Program-made: the position numbers and the translations under genes
The notes under the pieces: generated by a model
What the model saw: only the letters and a program-made list of their open reading frames with translations
Databases searched by the model: none
What the model was told of the DNA's origin: nothing
Shown here: positions 26,407-39,765 of the stretch, piece after piece
Numbering within the stretch: position 1 is the stretch's first letter
Layout: each line of letters starts with the position of its first letter
Assembly (NCBI GenBank): GCA_949130495.1
Contig: OX422213.1
Span: 202,237,660 to 202,301,659, forward strand
Length of the DNA stretch: 64,000 nt
Reading direction: 5' to 3'
Source of the DNA: Sambucus nigra
Taxonomy: Eukaryota > Streptophyta > Magnoliopsida > Dipsacales > Adoxaceae

Positions 26407-29400
26407 AACTAGTAGGACTGACCTCGCAGCCGCGTGACTCTCTGTTTGAGAATACGATGATAATTTGCTTATTTATAGACTTAGGCTTAAAAACATGGCG
26501 TTACGAGTGAGAACTAGAAACAGCCCCGAACGTCCCCGTGGGTGGCACCAACACCTCCCATGGGACCAATGTAACTCGTAGGAACAGACCCCGCAGCCGC
26601 GGGACTCCCGATTTGAGAATACGACGTTAATTTGCATATTTCTAGACTTAGGATTAAAAACATGGTGTTAGAGGTTGAAAACTCGAAATGGCCCTCTAAT
26701 GGCCCCGGGGGTGACACCAACACCTCCCACGGGACCAATGTGACTCTTAGGACTGACCCCCCAGCCGCGGGACTCCCGGTTTGAGAATACGACAATAATT
26801 TGCGTATTTCTACACTTAGGCTTAAAAACATGGCGTTAGAGGGTGACAACTAGAAACATCCCCCGAACGTCCCCGTGGGTGGCACCAACACCTCCCACAG
26901 GACCAATGTTACTTGTAGGAACTGACCCTGTAGCCACGGGACTCCCGGTTTGAGAATACGATGATAATATGCATATGTTTAGACTTAGGCTTGAAAACAC
27001 GGCGTTAGAGGGTGAGAACTAGAAATAGGCCTCGAACGTCCCCGTGTGTGGCACCAACACCTCCTACGGGACCAATGTAACTCGTAGGAACTGACCCCAC
27101 TGCCGCGAGACTCCCGGTTTGAGAATACGACAATAATTTCATATTTCTAGACTAAGGCTTAAAAATATGGCGTTAGAGGGTGAGAACTAGAAATAGCCCT
27201 CGAACGTCCCCGTGGGTGGCACCAACACCTCCCAAAGGACCAATGTAACTCGTAGAAATTGACCCCGCATCCGCGGGACTCCCGATTTGAGAATGCGATA
27301 ATAATTTGCATATTTCTAGACTTAGACTTAAAAACATGGCGTTAGAGGGTGAGAACTTGATGCGGCCCCCGAACTTCCCCGTGGGTGGCACCAACACCTC
27401 CCACAGGACCAATGTAACTCGTAGGAACTGACCCTGCAGCCGCGACACTCCCGGATTGAGAATACGATGATAATATGCATATTTTTAGACTTAGGCTTGA
27501 AAACACGGCGTTTGAGGGTGAGAACTAGAAACAACCCTCGAACGTCCCCGTGGGTGGCACCAACACCTCCCACGGGACCAATGTAACTCGTAGGAACTAA
27601 CCCCACAGCCGTGAGACTCCCGATTTGAGAATACGACGATAATTTCATATTTCTAGACATAGGCTTAAAAACATGGTGTTAGAGGGTGAGAACTAGAAAC
27701 AACCCCCGAACGTCCCCGTGGGTGGCACCAACACCTCCCTAGGGACCAATGTAACTCTTAGTAATTGACCCCGCAGCCGCGGACTCCCGGTTTGAGAATA
27801 CGACGATAATTTGCATATTTCTAGACTTAGGCATAAAAATATTGCGTTATAGGGTGATAACTATAAACAGCCCCCGAACGTCCCCGTCGGTGGAACCAAC
27901 ACATCCCACGGGACCAATGTAACTCGTAGGAAGTGAACCCATAGCCGCGGGACTCCCGGTTTGAGAATACCACGGTAATTTGTATATTTTAAAACTTAGG
28001 CTTGAAAACATGGCGTTAGAGGGTGAAAACTCGAAACACCCCTCTAACGGCCCCGTGGGTGGCACCAACACCTCCCACGGGACCAATGTAACTCGTAGCA
28101 ACTGACCCCGCAGCCGCGAGACTACGGGTTTGAGAATACGTCGATAATTTGCATATTTTTTGGCTTAGGCTTAAAAACATGGCGTTAGAGGGTGAGAACT
28201 ACAAACAACCCCCGAACGTCCCCGTGGATGGCACCAACACCTCCCACGAGACCAATATAACTCGTAGGAACTGACCCCGCAGGCTCGGGACTCCCGATTT
28301 AAGAATACGATGGAAATTTGCATATTTCTAGACTTACGCTTAAAAACATGGTGTTAGAGTGTGAAATCTCGAAATTGCCCTCTAACGGCCCCGTGGGTGA
28401 CACCAACACCTCCCATGGGACCAATGTTACTCGTAGGACTGACCCCTCAGCCGCGGGACTCCCGATTTGAGAATGCGACGATAATTTGCATATTTCAAGA
28501 CTTAGGCTTAAAAACATGGCATTAGAGGGTGAGAACTAGAAACAGCCCCCGAACATCCCCGTGGGTTGCACCAACACCTCCCACGGGACCAATGTAACTC
28601 GTAGTAATTGAACCTGCAGCCGCGGGAGTCCCGGTTTGAGAATATGACGATAATTTCATATTTCTAGACGTAGGCTTAAAAACATGGCGTTAGAGGGTGA
28701 GAACTAGAAACAGCTCCCGAACGTCCCCGTGGGTGGCACCAACACCTCCCACGGGACCAATGCAACTCGTAGGAACGGACCCCGCAGCCGCGGGACACCC
28801 AATTTGAGAATACAACGATAATTTGCATATTTCTAGACTTAGGCTTAAAAACATGGCGTTACAGGGTGAGAACTAGAAACAGCCCCCGAACGTTCCCGTG
28901 GGTGGCACCAACACCTCCGACGGGACAAATGTAACTCGTAGGAACTGAACCCATAGCCGCCGGAATCCCGATTTGAGAATTCGATGGTAATTTACATATT
29001 TCAAGACTTAGGCTTAAAAAAATGGCATTAGAGGTTGAGAACTAGAAATAGCCACCGAACGGCCTCGTGGGTGGCACCAACACCTCCTAAGAGACCAATG
29101 TAACTCGTAGTAACTGACCCTGCAGCCGCGGGACTCTCGATTTGAGAATACGATGGTAATTTTCATATTTCTATACTTACGCTTATAAACATGGCGTTAG
29201 AGTGTGAAAACTCGAAATAGCCCTCTAACGGCCCCGTGGGTGACACCAGCACCTCCCACGGGACCAATGTAACTCGTAGGACTGAACCCGCAGAAGCGGG
29301 ACTCCGATTTGAGAATGCGACGATAATTTGCATATTTCTAGACTTAGGCTTAAAAACATGGCTTTAGAGGGTGAGAACTAGAAACAGCCCCCAAACGTCC

Positions 29401-31065
29401 CCGTGGGTGAACCCAACACCTCCCACGGGACCAATGTAACTCGTGGGAACTGACCTCGCAGCCGCGGGACTCCCGGTTTGAGAATAAAATGATAATTTAC
29501 ATATTTCTAGACTTGGGCTTAAAAACATGGCGTTAGAGGGTGAGAACTAGAAACAGCCCCCGAATGGCCCCGTGGGTGCCACCAACACCTCCCAGAGGAC
29601 CAATGTAACTCGTAGGAATTGACCCCGTAGTCGCGGGACTCCCGATTTGAGAATACGACGATAATTTCATATTTCTAGACTTGAGATTAAAAACATAGCG
29701 TTAGAGGGTGAAAACTCGAAACAGCCCTCTAACGGCCCCGTGGGTGGCACCAACACCTCCCACGGGACCAATGAAACTCGTAGGACTGACACCGCAGCCG
29801 CGGGACTCCCGATTTGAGAATACGACGATAATTTGCATATTTATAGACTTAGGCTTAAAAACATGGCATTAGAGGGTGAGAACTAGAAACAGCCCTCGAA
29901 TGTCCCCGAGGGTGGCATCAACACCTCCCACGGGATAAATGTAAATCGTAGGAACTGAAGCCGCAGTCGCGGGACTCTCGGTTTGAGCATACGACGGTAA
30001 TTTGCATATTTATAGACTTAGGCTAAAAAATATGGCTTTAGAGGGTGAGAACTAGAAATAGCCCCCAAACGTCCCCGTGGGTGGTACCAACACCTCCCAC
30101 GGGACCAATGTAACTCGTAGTAACTGACCTCGCAGCCGCGGGACTCCCGGTTTGAGAATAAAATGATAATTTGCATATTTCTAGACTTAGGCTTAAAAAC
30201 ATGGCGTTAGAGGGTGATAACTAGAAAAAGGCCCCGAACGTCCCCGTGGGTGGCACCAACACCTCCCACGGGACCAATGTAACTCGTAGAAATTGACCCC
30301 CCAGTCGCGAGACTCTCGGTTTGATAATACGACTGTGATTTGTATATTTCTAGACGTAGGCTTTAACACATGGCATTAAAGGGTGAGAACTAGAAACAGC
30401 CCCCAAACGTCCCCGTGGGTGGCACCAACACCTCCCACGGGACCAAGGTAACTCGTAGGACCTGACCTCGATGCCGCGGGAGTCCCGATTTGAGAATACG
30501 ACAATAATTTCATATTTCTAGACTTAGGCTTAAAAACATGGCGTTAGAGGGTGAGAACTAGAAACAGCCCTCGGACGTCCCCGTGGGTGGCACCAACACC
30601 TCCCACGGGACCATTGTAACTCGTAGGAACGGACTCCGCAGCCGCGGGACTCCTGATTTGAGAATACGATGGTAATTTGCATATTTCTAGACTTAGGCTT
30701 AAAAATATGGCGTTAGAGGGTGAAAACTCGAAATATCCCTCTAATGTCCCCGTGGGTGGCACCATAACCTCCCAAGGGACCAATGTTACTCGTAGGACTG
30801 ACACCGCAGCCGCGGGACTCCCGGTTTGACAACACGACGATATTTTTCATATTTCTAAACTTAGGCTTAAAAACATGGCGTTAGAGGGTGAGAACTAGAA
30901 ACAACCCCTGAACGGCCCCGTGGGTGGTACCAACACCTCCCACGGGACCAATGTAACTCATAGGAACTGACCCCGCAGCCGCGGGACTCCCGGTTTGAGA
31001 ATAAGAGGATAATTTGCCTATTTCTAGACATAGGCTTAAAAACATGATGTTAGAGGTTGAGAACT
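26406..31065 (+). repeat. Large higher-order unit B2
   Basis: Second copy of the B unit. Compared with B1 it lacks single monomers at several points. At about 27,770 B1 has one extra monomer, ending in a GGCATAGAAATATGG step. At about 27,990 B1 has the extra monomer with AACTGTCCCCGCAGG. Near 30,480 B1 has the extra GAACCGACCCCATATTCGC monomer. Point differences from B1 are frequent, so the duplication is fairly old or the two copies have not been homogenised. Confidence 0.85.
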
Positions 31066-32040
31066 AGAAACAGCCCCCGAATGTCCCCGTGGGTGGCACC
31101 AACACCTCCCACGGGACCAATGTAACTCGTAGGAACAGACCCCGCAGCCGCGGGACTCCCAATTTGAGAATACGACGGTAATTTGGATATTTCGAGACTT
31201 AGGCTTAAAAACATGGCGTTAGAGTTTGAAAACTCAAAATAGCCGTCTAACGGCCCGTGGGTGGCACCAACACCTCCCAGAGGACCAATGTAACTCGTAG
31301 GAACTGACCCCGTAGCCGCGGGATTCCCGGTTTGAGAATACGATGATAATTTCATATTTCTAGACTTAGGCTTAAAAACATGACGTTAGAGGGTGAAACT
31401 AGAAACAGCTACCAAACGTCCCCATGGTTGGCACCAACACCTCCCTCGGGATCAATGTAACTCGTAGGAACAGACCCCGCAGCCGCGGGACTCCCGGTTT
31501 GAGAATACGATAATAATTTTCATATTTTTAGACTTATGCTTAGAGGGTGAAAACTCGAAACAACCCTCTAACGGCCCCATGGGTGGCACCAACACCATTC
31601 ACAGGACCAATGTAACTCGTAGGAACTGACCCCGCAGCCGAGGGACACCCAGTTTGAGAATACGACGATAATTTGCATATTTCTAGACTTAGGCTTCAAA
31701 ACATGGCGTTAGAGAGTGAAAAGTCAAAACAACCCTCTACTGGCCCCGTGGGTGGTACCAACACCTCCCACGGAACCAATGTAATTCGTAGGAAATGACC
31801 CCACAGCCGCGGGACTCCCGGTTTGAGAATACGATGATAATTTTCATATTTTTAGACTTATGCTTAGAGGGTGAAAACTCGAAACAACCCACTAACGGCC
31901 CCGTGGGTGGCACCAACACCTTCCACAGGACCAATGCTACTCGTAGGAACTGATCCCGCAGTCGCGGGACACTCGATTTGAGAATACGACGATAATTTGC
32001 ATATTTTTAGACTTAGGCTTAAAAACATGGCGTTATAGGG
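31065..32040 (+). repeat. Transition segment with a duplicated truncated monomer
   Basis: The match to B1 ends near 31,065. Two truncated monomers follow at about 31,531 and 31,855, 324 bp apart. Both read GACTTATGCTTAGAGGG, lacking the same 14 bp that normally include AAAACATGGCG. One event was thus copied as part of a dimer duplication. The rest is ordinary monomers. Confidence 0.75.
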
Positions 32041-35000
32041 TGAGAACTAGAAACATCCCCAGAACGTCCCAGTGGGTGGCACCAACACCTCCCACGGGAC
32101 CAATGTAACTCGTAGGAACTGACCCCGCAGCCGCGAGACTCCCGATTTGAGAATACGACGTTAATTTGCATATTTTTAGACTTAGGCTAAAAAAATGTCG
32201 TTAGAGGGTGAAAACTAGAAATAACCCTCTGACGGCCCCGTGGGTGGCACCAACACCTCCCAGAGGACAAATGTAACTCGTAGGAACTGACCCCGCAGCC
32301 GCGGGACTCCCGGTTTGAGAATACGATGATAATTTGCATATTTTTAGACTTAGGGTTAAAAACATGGCGTTAGAGGGTGAGAACGAGAAACAGCACCCGA
32401 ACGTCCCCGTGGGTGGCACCAACACCTCCCATGGGACCAATGTAACTCGTAGGAACTAACCCCGTAACCGCGGGACTCTCGGTTTGAGAATACGACGATA
32501 ATTTCATATTTCTAGACTTAGGCTTAAAAACATGGCGTTAGAGGGTGAGAACTAGAAACAGCCCCCGATTGTCCCCATGGGTGGCATCAACACCTCCCAC
32601 GGGACTAATGTTACTCATATGAACTGACCCCACAGCCGCAGGACTCCCGATTTGATAATACGATGGCAATTTCCATATTTCCAGACTTAGGTTTAAAAAC
32701 ATGGCGTTAGAGAGTGAAAACTCGAAACAACCTCCTAACGGCCCCGTGGGTGGCACCAGCACCTCTCACGGGACCAATTTAACTCGTAGGAACTGACCCC
32801 ACAGTCGCGGGACTCCCGGTTTGAGAATATGCCGATAATTATCATATTTCTAGACTTAGGCTTAAAAACATGGCGTTAGAGGGTGAAAACTCGAAATGGC
32901 CCTCTAACGGCCTTATGGGTGACACCAACACCTCCCACGGGACCAATGTAACTCGTACGACTAATCCCGCAGGCGCGGGACTATCAGTTTCAGAATACGA
33001 TGATAATTTGCATATTTCTAGACTTAGGCTTAAAAACATGGCGTTAGTGGTTGGGAAGTAGAAACAGCCCTCGAACGTCCCCGTGGGTGGCACTAACGCA
33101 TCCCACGGGACCAATGTAACTCGTAGGAACTGACCCCGCAGCCGCGAGACTCCCGGTTTGAGAATACGACGATAATTTCATATTTCTAGAATTAGGCTTA
33201 AAAACATGGCGTTAGAGAGTGAGAACTCGAAATAGCCCTCTAACGGCCCCGTGGGTGGCACCAACACCTCCCAGAGGACCAATGTAACTCCTAGGAACTG
33301 ACCCCGCAACCGCGGGACTCCCGGTTTGAGAATATGACGATAATTTCATATTTCTAGACTTAGGATGAAAAACGTGGCGTCAGAGGGTGAGAACTAGAAA
33401 CAGCCGCCGAACGTCCCGGTGGGTGGCACCAACACCTCCCACGTGACCAATGTAACTCGTCGGAACGGACCCCGTAGCCGTGGGACTCCCGATTTGAGAA
33501 TACGATGATAATTTGCATATTTATAGACTTTGGCTTAAAAACATGGCGTTAGAGGGCGAGAACTAGAAACAGCCCCCGAACGTCCCCGTGGGTGGCACCA
33601 ACACCTCCCACGGGATCAATGTAAATCATAGGAACTGACCCCGCAGTTGCGGGACTCCCGGTTTGAGAATACGATGGTAATTTTCATATTTATAAACTTA
33701 GGCTTAAAAATATGGCGTTTGAGGGTGAGAACAAGAAACATCCCCCGAACGGCCCCGTGGGTGGCACCAACACCTCCCACGGGACCAATGTAACTCGTAG
33801 GAACTGATCCCGCAGCTGCGAGTCTCCCGATTTGAGAGTACGAAGGTAATTTTCATATTTATAGACTTAAGCAAAACAAGGCATTAGAGAGTAAAAACTC
33901 GAAAATTCCCCCGAACGGCCCCGTGGGTGGCACCAACACCTCCCACGGGACCAATATGACTCGTAGGAACTGAACCCCCAGCCGCGAGACTCCCGGTTTG
34001 AGAATACGACGATAATTCGCATATTTCTAGACTTAGGCTTAAAAACATGGCGTTAGAGGGTGAGAACTAGAAACAGCCCCCGAACGTCCTCATAGGTGGC
34101 ACCAACACCTCCCACGGGACCAATGTAACTCGTAGGAACTGACCCCGCAACCGTGAGAATTCCGGTTTGAGAATATGAAGATAATTTCATATTTCTAGAC
34201 TTAGGCCTAAAAACATGGCGTTAGACGGTGAGAAATCGAAATAGCCCTCTAACGGCCTTATGGGTGGCACCAACACCTCCCAGAGGACCTATGTAACTCA
34301 TAGCAACTGACCCCGCAGTCGCGGGGATCCCGGTTTGAGAATACAACGATAATTTCATATTTCCAGACTTAGGTTTAGAAACATGGCGTTAGAGGGTGAG
34401 AACTAGCAACAGCCCCCGAACGTTCCCGTGGGTTGCTCCAACACCTCCCACGGGAGCAATGTAACTCGAAGGAACTGACCCCACAGTCGCAGGACTCCCG
34501 ATTTGAGAATACGACGATAGTTTCTATATTTTCAGACTTAGGCTTAAAAACATGAAGTTAGAGGGAGAGAACTAGAAACATCCCCCGAACGTCCCCGTGG
34601 GTGGCACCAACACGTCCCACGAGACAAATGTAAGTTTTAGGAACTGACCCCTCTGCCACGGGACTCCTGATTTGAGAATACGACGGTAATTTGAATATTT
34701 CTTGACTTAGGCTTAAAAACATGGCGTTAGAGGGTGAGAACTACAAACATCCCTCTAACGGCCCCGTGGGTGGCACCAACACCTCCGACGGGACCAATGT
34801 AACTCGTAGGACTGACCCCACAGCCGCGGGACTCCCAGTTTGAGAATACGACTATAATTTCCATATTTCTAGTATTAGGCTAAAAACATGGTGTTAGAGG
34901 GCGAGAACTAGAAACAGCCCCCGAACGGCCCCGTGGGTGCCACCAACACTTCCCACGAGACCAATGTAACTCGTAGGAACTGACCCCGCAGCCATGGGAC

Positions 35001-35399
35001 TCCCGGTTTGAGAATACGATGATAATTTGCATATTTTTAGACTTAGGCTTAAAAACATGGTGTTAGAGGGTGAGAACTAAAAACAGTCCCCGGACGTCCC
35101 CGTAGGTGGCACCAACACCTCCCACGGGACCAATGTAACTTGTAGGAACTGACCCCGCATCCGCGAGACTCCCGATTTGAGAGTACGATGGTAATTTTCA
35201 TATTTCTAGACTTAAGCAATACGTGGCATTAGAGAATGAAAACTCGAAACAACCCCCGAACGGCCCCGTGGGTGGCACCGACACCTCCCACGGGACCAAT
35301 GTAACTCGTAGGAACTGACCCCGAAGCCGTTGGACTCCTGATTTGAGAATACGACGATAATTTGCATAATTCTAGACTTAGGCTTAAAAACATAGCGTT
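32040..35399 (+). repeat. 26-mer array, unit C1 (divergent edge copy)
   Basis: The monomer order follows the later C units but with different gaps. The offset to C2 is 4,546 bp near 32,201, 4,884 bp near 32,842 and 4,353 bp at 35,400. C1 keeps about three monomers that C2 and later copies lack just before 35,400, and lacks others present in C2 around 36,200-36,900 and 37,550-37,700. It also has more private point changes. It looks like an older edge copy of the array. Confidence 0.8.
33650..33930 (+). repeat. Conserved two-monomer cassette, array C example
   Basis: The first monomer has AGTTGCGGGACTCCCGG, TTTATAAACTTAGG and AAAAATATGGCGTTTGAG. The second has GAGTCTCCCGATTTGAGAG and ACTTAAGCAAAACAAGG with ATTAGAGAGTAAAAAC. 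C2, C4 and C5 carry it near 38,590, 46,965 and 51,316. C3 lacks it, because it lies in the replaced segment at 42.94-43.17 kb. Confidence 0.83.
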
Positions 35400-38300
35400 A
35401 GAGGGTGAGAACTAGAAACAGCCCCCGAACGTCCCCGTAGGTGGCACCAACACCTCCCACGGGACCATTGTAACTCGTAGGAACTGACCCGACAGCCGTG
35501 AGACTCCTGGTTTGAGAATACGATGAGAATTTCGCATTTCTAGACATAGGCTTAAAAACATGGCGTTAGAGGGTGAGAACTCGAAATAGCCCTCTAACGG
35601 CCCCGTAGGTGGCACCAACACCTCCCAGAGGACCAATGTAAATCGTAGGAACTGACCCCGTCGCCGCGGGCCTCACGGTTTGAGAATACGTCACTAATTT
35701 CATATTTCTAGACTTAGGCTTAAAAACATGGCATTAGAGGGTGAGAACCAGAAACAGCCCCCGAACGTACCCGTGGGTGGCACCAACACCTCCCACGGGA
35801 CCAATGTAACTCGTAGGAACTGAACCCATAGCCGCCGGACTCCCGATTTTAGAATACGACGGTAATTTGCATATTTCAAGACTTAGGCTTAAAAACATGG
35901 CGTCAGAGTGTGAGAACTAGAAATAGCCACCGAACGGCCTCGTGGGTGGCACCAACACCTCCCACGGGACCAATGTAACTCGTAGGAACTGACCCCGCAA
36001 CCGCGGGACTCCCGATTTGAGAATAAGACGTTAATTTGCATATTTTTAGACTTAGGCTTAAAAACATGGCGTTACAGGTTGAAAACTCGAAATAGCTATT
36101 TAACGGCCAAATGGGTGGCACCAACACCTCCCAGAGGACAAATGTAACTCGTAGGAACTGACCCCGCAGCCGCGGGACTCCCGGTTTGAGAATACGATGA
36201 TAATTTCATATTTTTATACTGAGGATTAAAAACTTTGCGTTAGAGGGTGCGAACTAGAAACAGCCCCCGAACGTCCCCGTGGGTTGCACCAACACCTCCC
36301 ACGGGACCAATGTTACTCGTAGGAACTGACCACGCAGCCGCAGGACTCCCGATTTGAGAATACAATGATAATTTGTATATTTTTAGACTTAGGCTTAAAA
36401 ACATGGCGTTAGAGGATGAGAACTAGAACCAGCACCCGAACGTCCCCGTGGGTGGCACCAACACCTCCCACGGGACAAATGTAACTCGTAGGAACTGACC
36501 CCTCTGCCGCGGGACTCCCGATTTGAGAATACGACTGTAATTTGCATATTTCTAGACTTAGGCTTAAAAACATGGCGTTAGAGGTTGAAAAACTCAAAAC
36601 ATCCCTCTAACGGCCCCGTGGGTGGCAATAAGACCTCCCACGCGACCAATGTTACTCGTAGGACTGACCCCGCAGTCGCGGGACTCCCGGTTTGAGAATA
36701 CGATGATAATTTGCATATCTCTAGACTTAGGCTCAAAAACATGGCGTTAGAGGGTGAGAACTAGAAACAACCCCCGAACGTCCCCGTGGGTGGTACCAAC
36801 ACCTCCCACGGGACCAATGTAACTCGTAGGAACTGACCCCGCAGCCGCGGGACTCCCGGTTTGAGAATATGCTGATAATTTGTATATTTTTAGACTTAGG
36901 CTTAAAAACATGGCGTTAGAGGGTGAGAACGAGAAACAGCACCCGAACGTCCCAGTGGGTGGCACCAACAACTCCCATGGGACCAATGTAACTCGTAGGA
37001 ACTAACACCGTAACCGCGGGACTCTCGGTTCGAGAATACGACGATAATTTGCATATTTCTAGACTTAGGCTTAAAAACGTGGCGTTAGAGGGTGAGAACT
37101 AGAAACAGCCCCCGAACAGCCCCATGGGTGGCACCAACACCTCCCAGAGGACCAATGTAACTCGTAGGAACTGACCCCGCAGCCGCGGGACTCCCGGTTT
37201 GAGAATACGATGATAATTTCATATTTCTAGACTTAGGCTTAAAAACATGGCGTTAGAGGGTGAGAACTAGAAACAGGCCCCGATTGTCCCCTTGGGTGGC
37301 ACCAACACCTCCCACGGGACCAATGCAACTCATATGAACTGACCCCACAGCCGCGGGACTCCCGATTTGAGAATACGATGGCAATTTTCATATTTCTAGA
37401 CTTAGGTTTAAAAACATGGCGTTAGAGAGTGAAAACTCGAAACAGCCCCCTAATGGCCCCGTGGGTGGCACCAGCACCTCCCCCGAGACCAATTTAACTC
37501 GTAGGAACTGACCCCACAGTCGCGGGACTCCCGGTTTGAGAATACGACAATAATTTGTATATTTTTAGACTTAGACTTAAAAACATGGCATTAGAAGGTA
37601 AAAACTCGAAACAACCCTCTAACGGCCACGTGGGTGGCCCTAACACCTCCCACAGAACCAATGTAACTCGTGGGAACTGACCCCGCAGCCGCGGGACACC
37701 CGGTTTGAGAATATGATGATAATTATCATATTTCTAGACTTAGGCTTAAAAACATGGCGTTAGAGGGTGAAAACTCGAAATGGCCCTCTAACGGCCCTAT
37801 GGGTGACACCAACACCTCCCACGGGACCAATGTAACTCCTAGGACTAATCCCGCAGGCGCGGGACTCCCAGTTTGAGAATACGATGATAATTTGCATATT
37901 TCTAGACTTAGGCTTAAAAACATGGCGTTAGAGGTTGGGAAGTAGAAACAGCCCTCGAACGTCCCCATGGGTGGCACTAACAAGTCCCACGGGACCAATG
38001 TAACTCGTAGGAACTGACCCCGCAGCAGCGAGACTCCCAGTTTGAGAATACGACGATAATTTCATATTTATATAATTAATCTTAAAAACATGGCGTTAGA
38101 GAGTGAGAACTCGAAATAGCCCTCTAACGGCCCCGTGGGTGGTACTAACACCTCCCAGAGGACCAATGTAACTCGTAGGAACTGACCCCGAAACCGCGGG
38201 ACTCCTGGTTTGAGAATATGACGATAATTTCATATTTCTAGACTTAGGCTGAAAAACGTGGCGTTAGAGGGTGAGAACTAGAAACAGCCCCCGAATGTCC

Positions 38301-39752
38301 CGGTGGGTGGCACCAACACCTCCCACGGGACCAATGTAACTCGTAGGAACTGACCCCGTAGCCGCGGGACTCCTGGTTTGAGAATACGATGATAATTTGC
38401 ATATTTCTAGACTTAGGCTTAAAAACATGGCGTTAGAGGGCGACAACTAGAAACAGCCCCCGAACGTCCCCGTGGGTGGCACCAACACCTCCCACGGGAT
38501 CAATGTAAATCGTAAGAACTGACCCCGCAGCCGCGGGACTCCCGGTTTGAGAATACGACGGTAATTCGTATATTTATAAACTTAGGCTTAAAAATATGGC
38601 GTTTGAGGGTGAGAACAAGAAACATCCCCCGAACGGCCCCGTGGGTGGCACCAACACCTCCCACGGGACCAATGTAACTCGTAGGAACTGATCCCGCAGC
38701 CGCGAGTCTCCCGATTTGAGAGTATGAAGGTAATTTTCATATTTCTAGACTTAAGCAAAACAAGGCATTAGAGAGTAAAAACTCGAAAGTTCCCCCGAAC
38801 GGCCCCGTGGGTGGCACCAACACCTCCCACGGGACCAATATGACTCGTAGGAACTGACCCCCCAGCCGCGGGACTCCCGGTTTGAGAATACGATGATAAT
38901 TTGCATATTTCTAGGCTTAGGCTTAAAAACATGGCGTTAGAGGGTGAAAACTAGAAACAGCCCCCGAACGTCCCCATAGGTGGCACCAACACCTCCCACG
39001 GGACCAATGTAACTTGTAGGAACTGACCCCGCAACCGCGAAACTCCCGGTTTGATAATACGACGATAGTTTCATATTTCTAGATTTAGGCTTAAAAACAT
39101 GGCGTTAGAGGGTGAGAACTCGAAATAGCCCTCTAACGGCCCCGTGGGTGGCACCAACACCTCCCAGAGGACCTACGTAACTCGTAGGAACTGACCCCGC
39201 AGTCGCGGGGCTCCCGGTTTGAGAATACAATGATCATTTCATATTTCTAGACTTAGGTTTAAAAACATGGCGTTAGAGGGTGAGAACTAGAAAAAGCCCC
39301 CGAACGTCACCGTGGGTTGCTCCAACACATCCCACGGGAGCAATGTAGCTCGAAGGAACTGACCCCGCAGTCGCAGGACTCTCGGTTTGAGAATATGACG
39401 ATAATTTCTATATTTTCAGACTTAGGCTTAAAAACATGAAGTTAGAGGGAGAGAACTAGCAACATCCCCCGAACGTCCCCGTGGGTGGCACCAACACGTC
39501 CCACGGGACAAATGTAAGTTTTAGGAACTGACCCCTCTGTCGCGGAACTCCTGATTTGAAAATACGACGATAATTTGCATATTTCTTGACTTAGGCTTAA
39601 AAACATGGTGTTAGAGGGTGAGTACTAGAAACATCCCTCTAACGGCCCCGTGGGTGGCACCAACACCTCCCACGGGACCAATGTAACTCATTGGACTGAC
39701 CCCGCAGTTGCGGGACTCTCGGTTTGAGCATACAACGGTAATTTGCATATTT
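35400..39752 (+). repeat. 26-mer array, unit C2 (4,353 bp)
   Basis: A full higher-order unit of 26 monomers. It starts at an AGAGGGTGAGAACTAG followed by GTCCCCGTAGGTGG and CTGACCCGACAGC. Diagnostic monomers in order include TTTCAAGACTTAGG with ACATGGCGTCAGAG (about 35,880), TTAGAGGATGAGAACTAG (about 36,408), AACGAGAAACAGCACCCG (about 36,930), CCGATTGTCCCC (about 37,282), GAGGTTGGGAAGTAG (about 37,930), ACTTAAGCAAAACAAGG (about 38,750) and TGTAAGTTTTAGG (about 39,512). It ends at a 28-bp deletion junction at 39,752. Confidence 0.9.
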
Positions 39753-39765
39753 AGAGGGTGAGAAC
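39741..39765 (+). repeat. Shared deletion junction, units C2/C3
   Basis: TTTGCATATTT is joined directly to AGAGGGTGAG, lacking the 28 bases that normally run from CTAGACTTAGG to ATGGCGTT. The upstream part is the GTTTGAGCATAC monomer type and the downstream part is the GTAGGTGG / CCCGACAGC type. In array D these two types are four monomers apart. The same junction is at about 43,771, 48,123 and 52,306. Confidence 0.88.
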
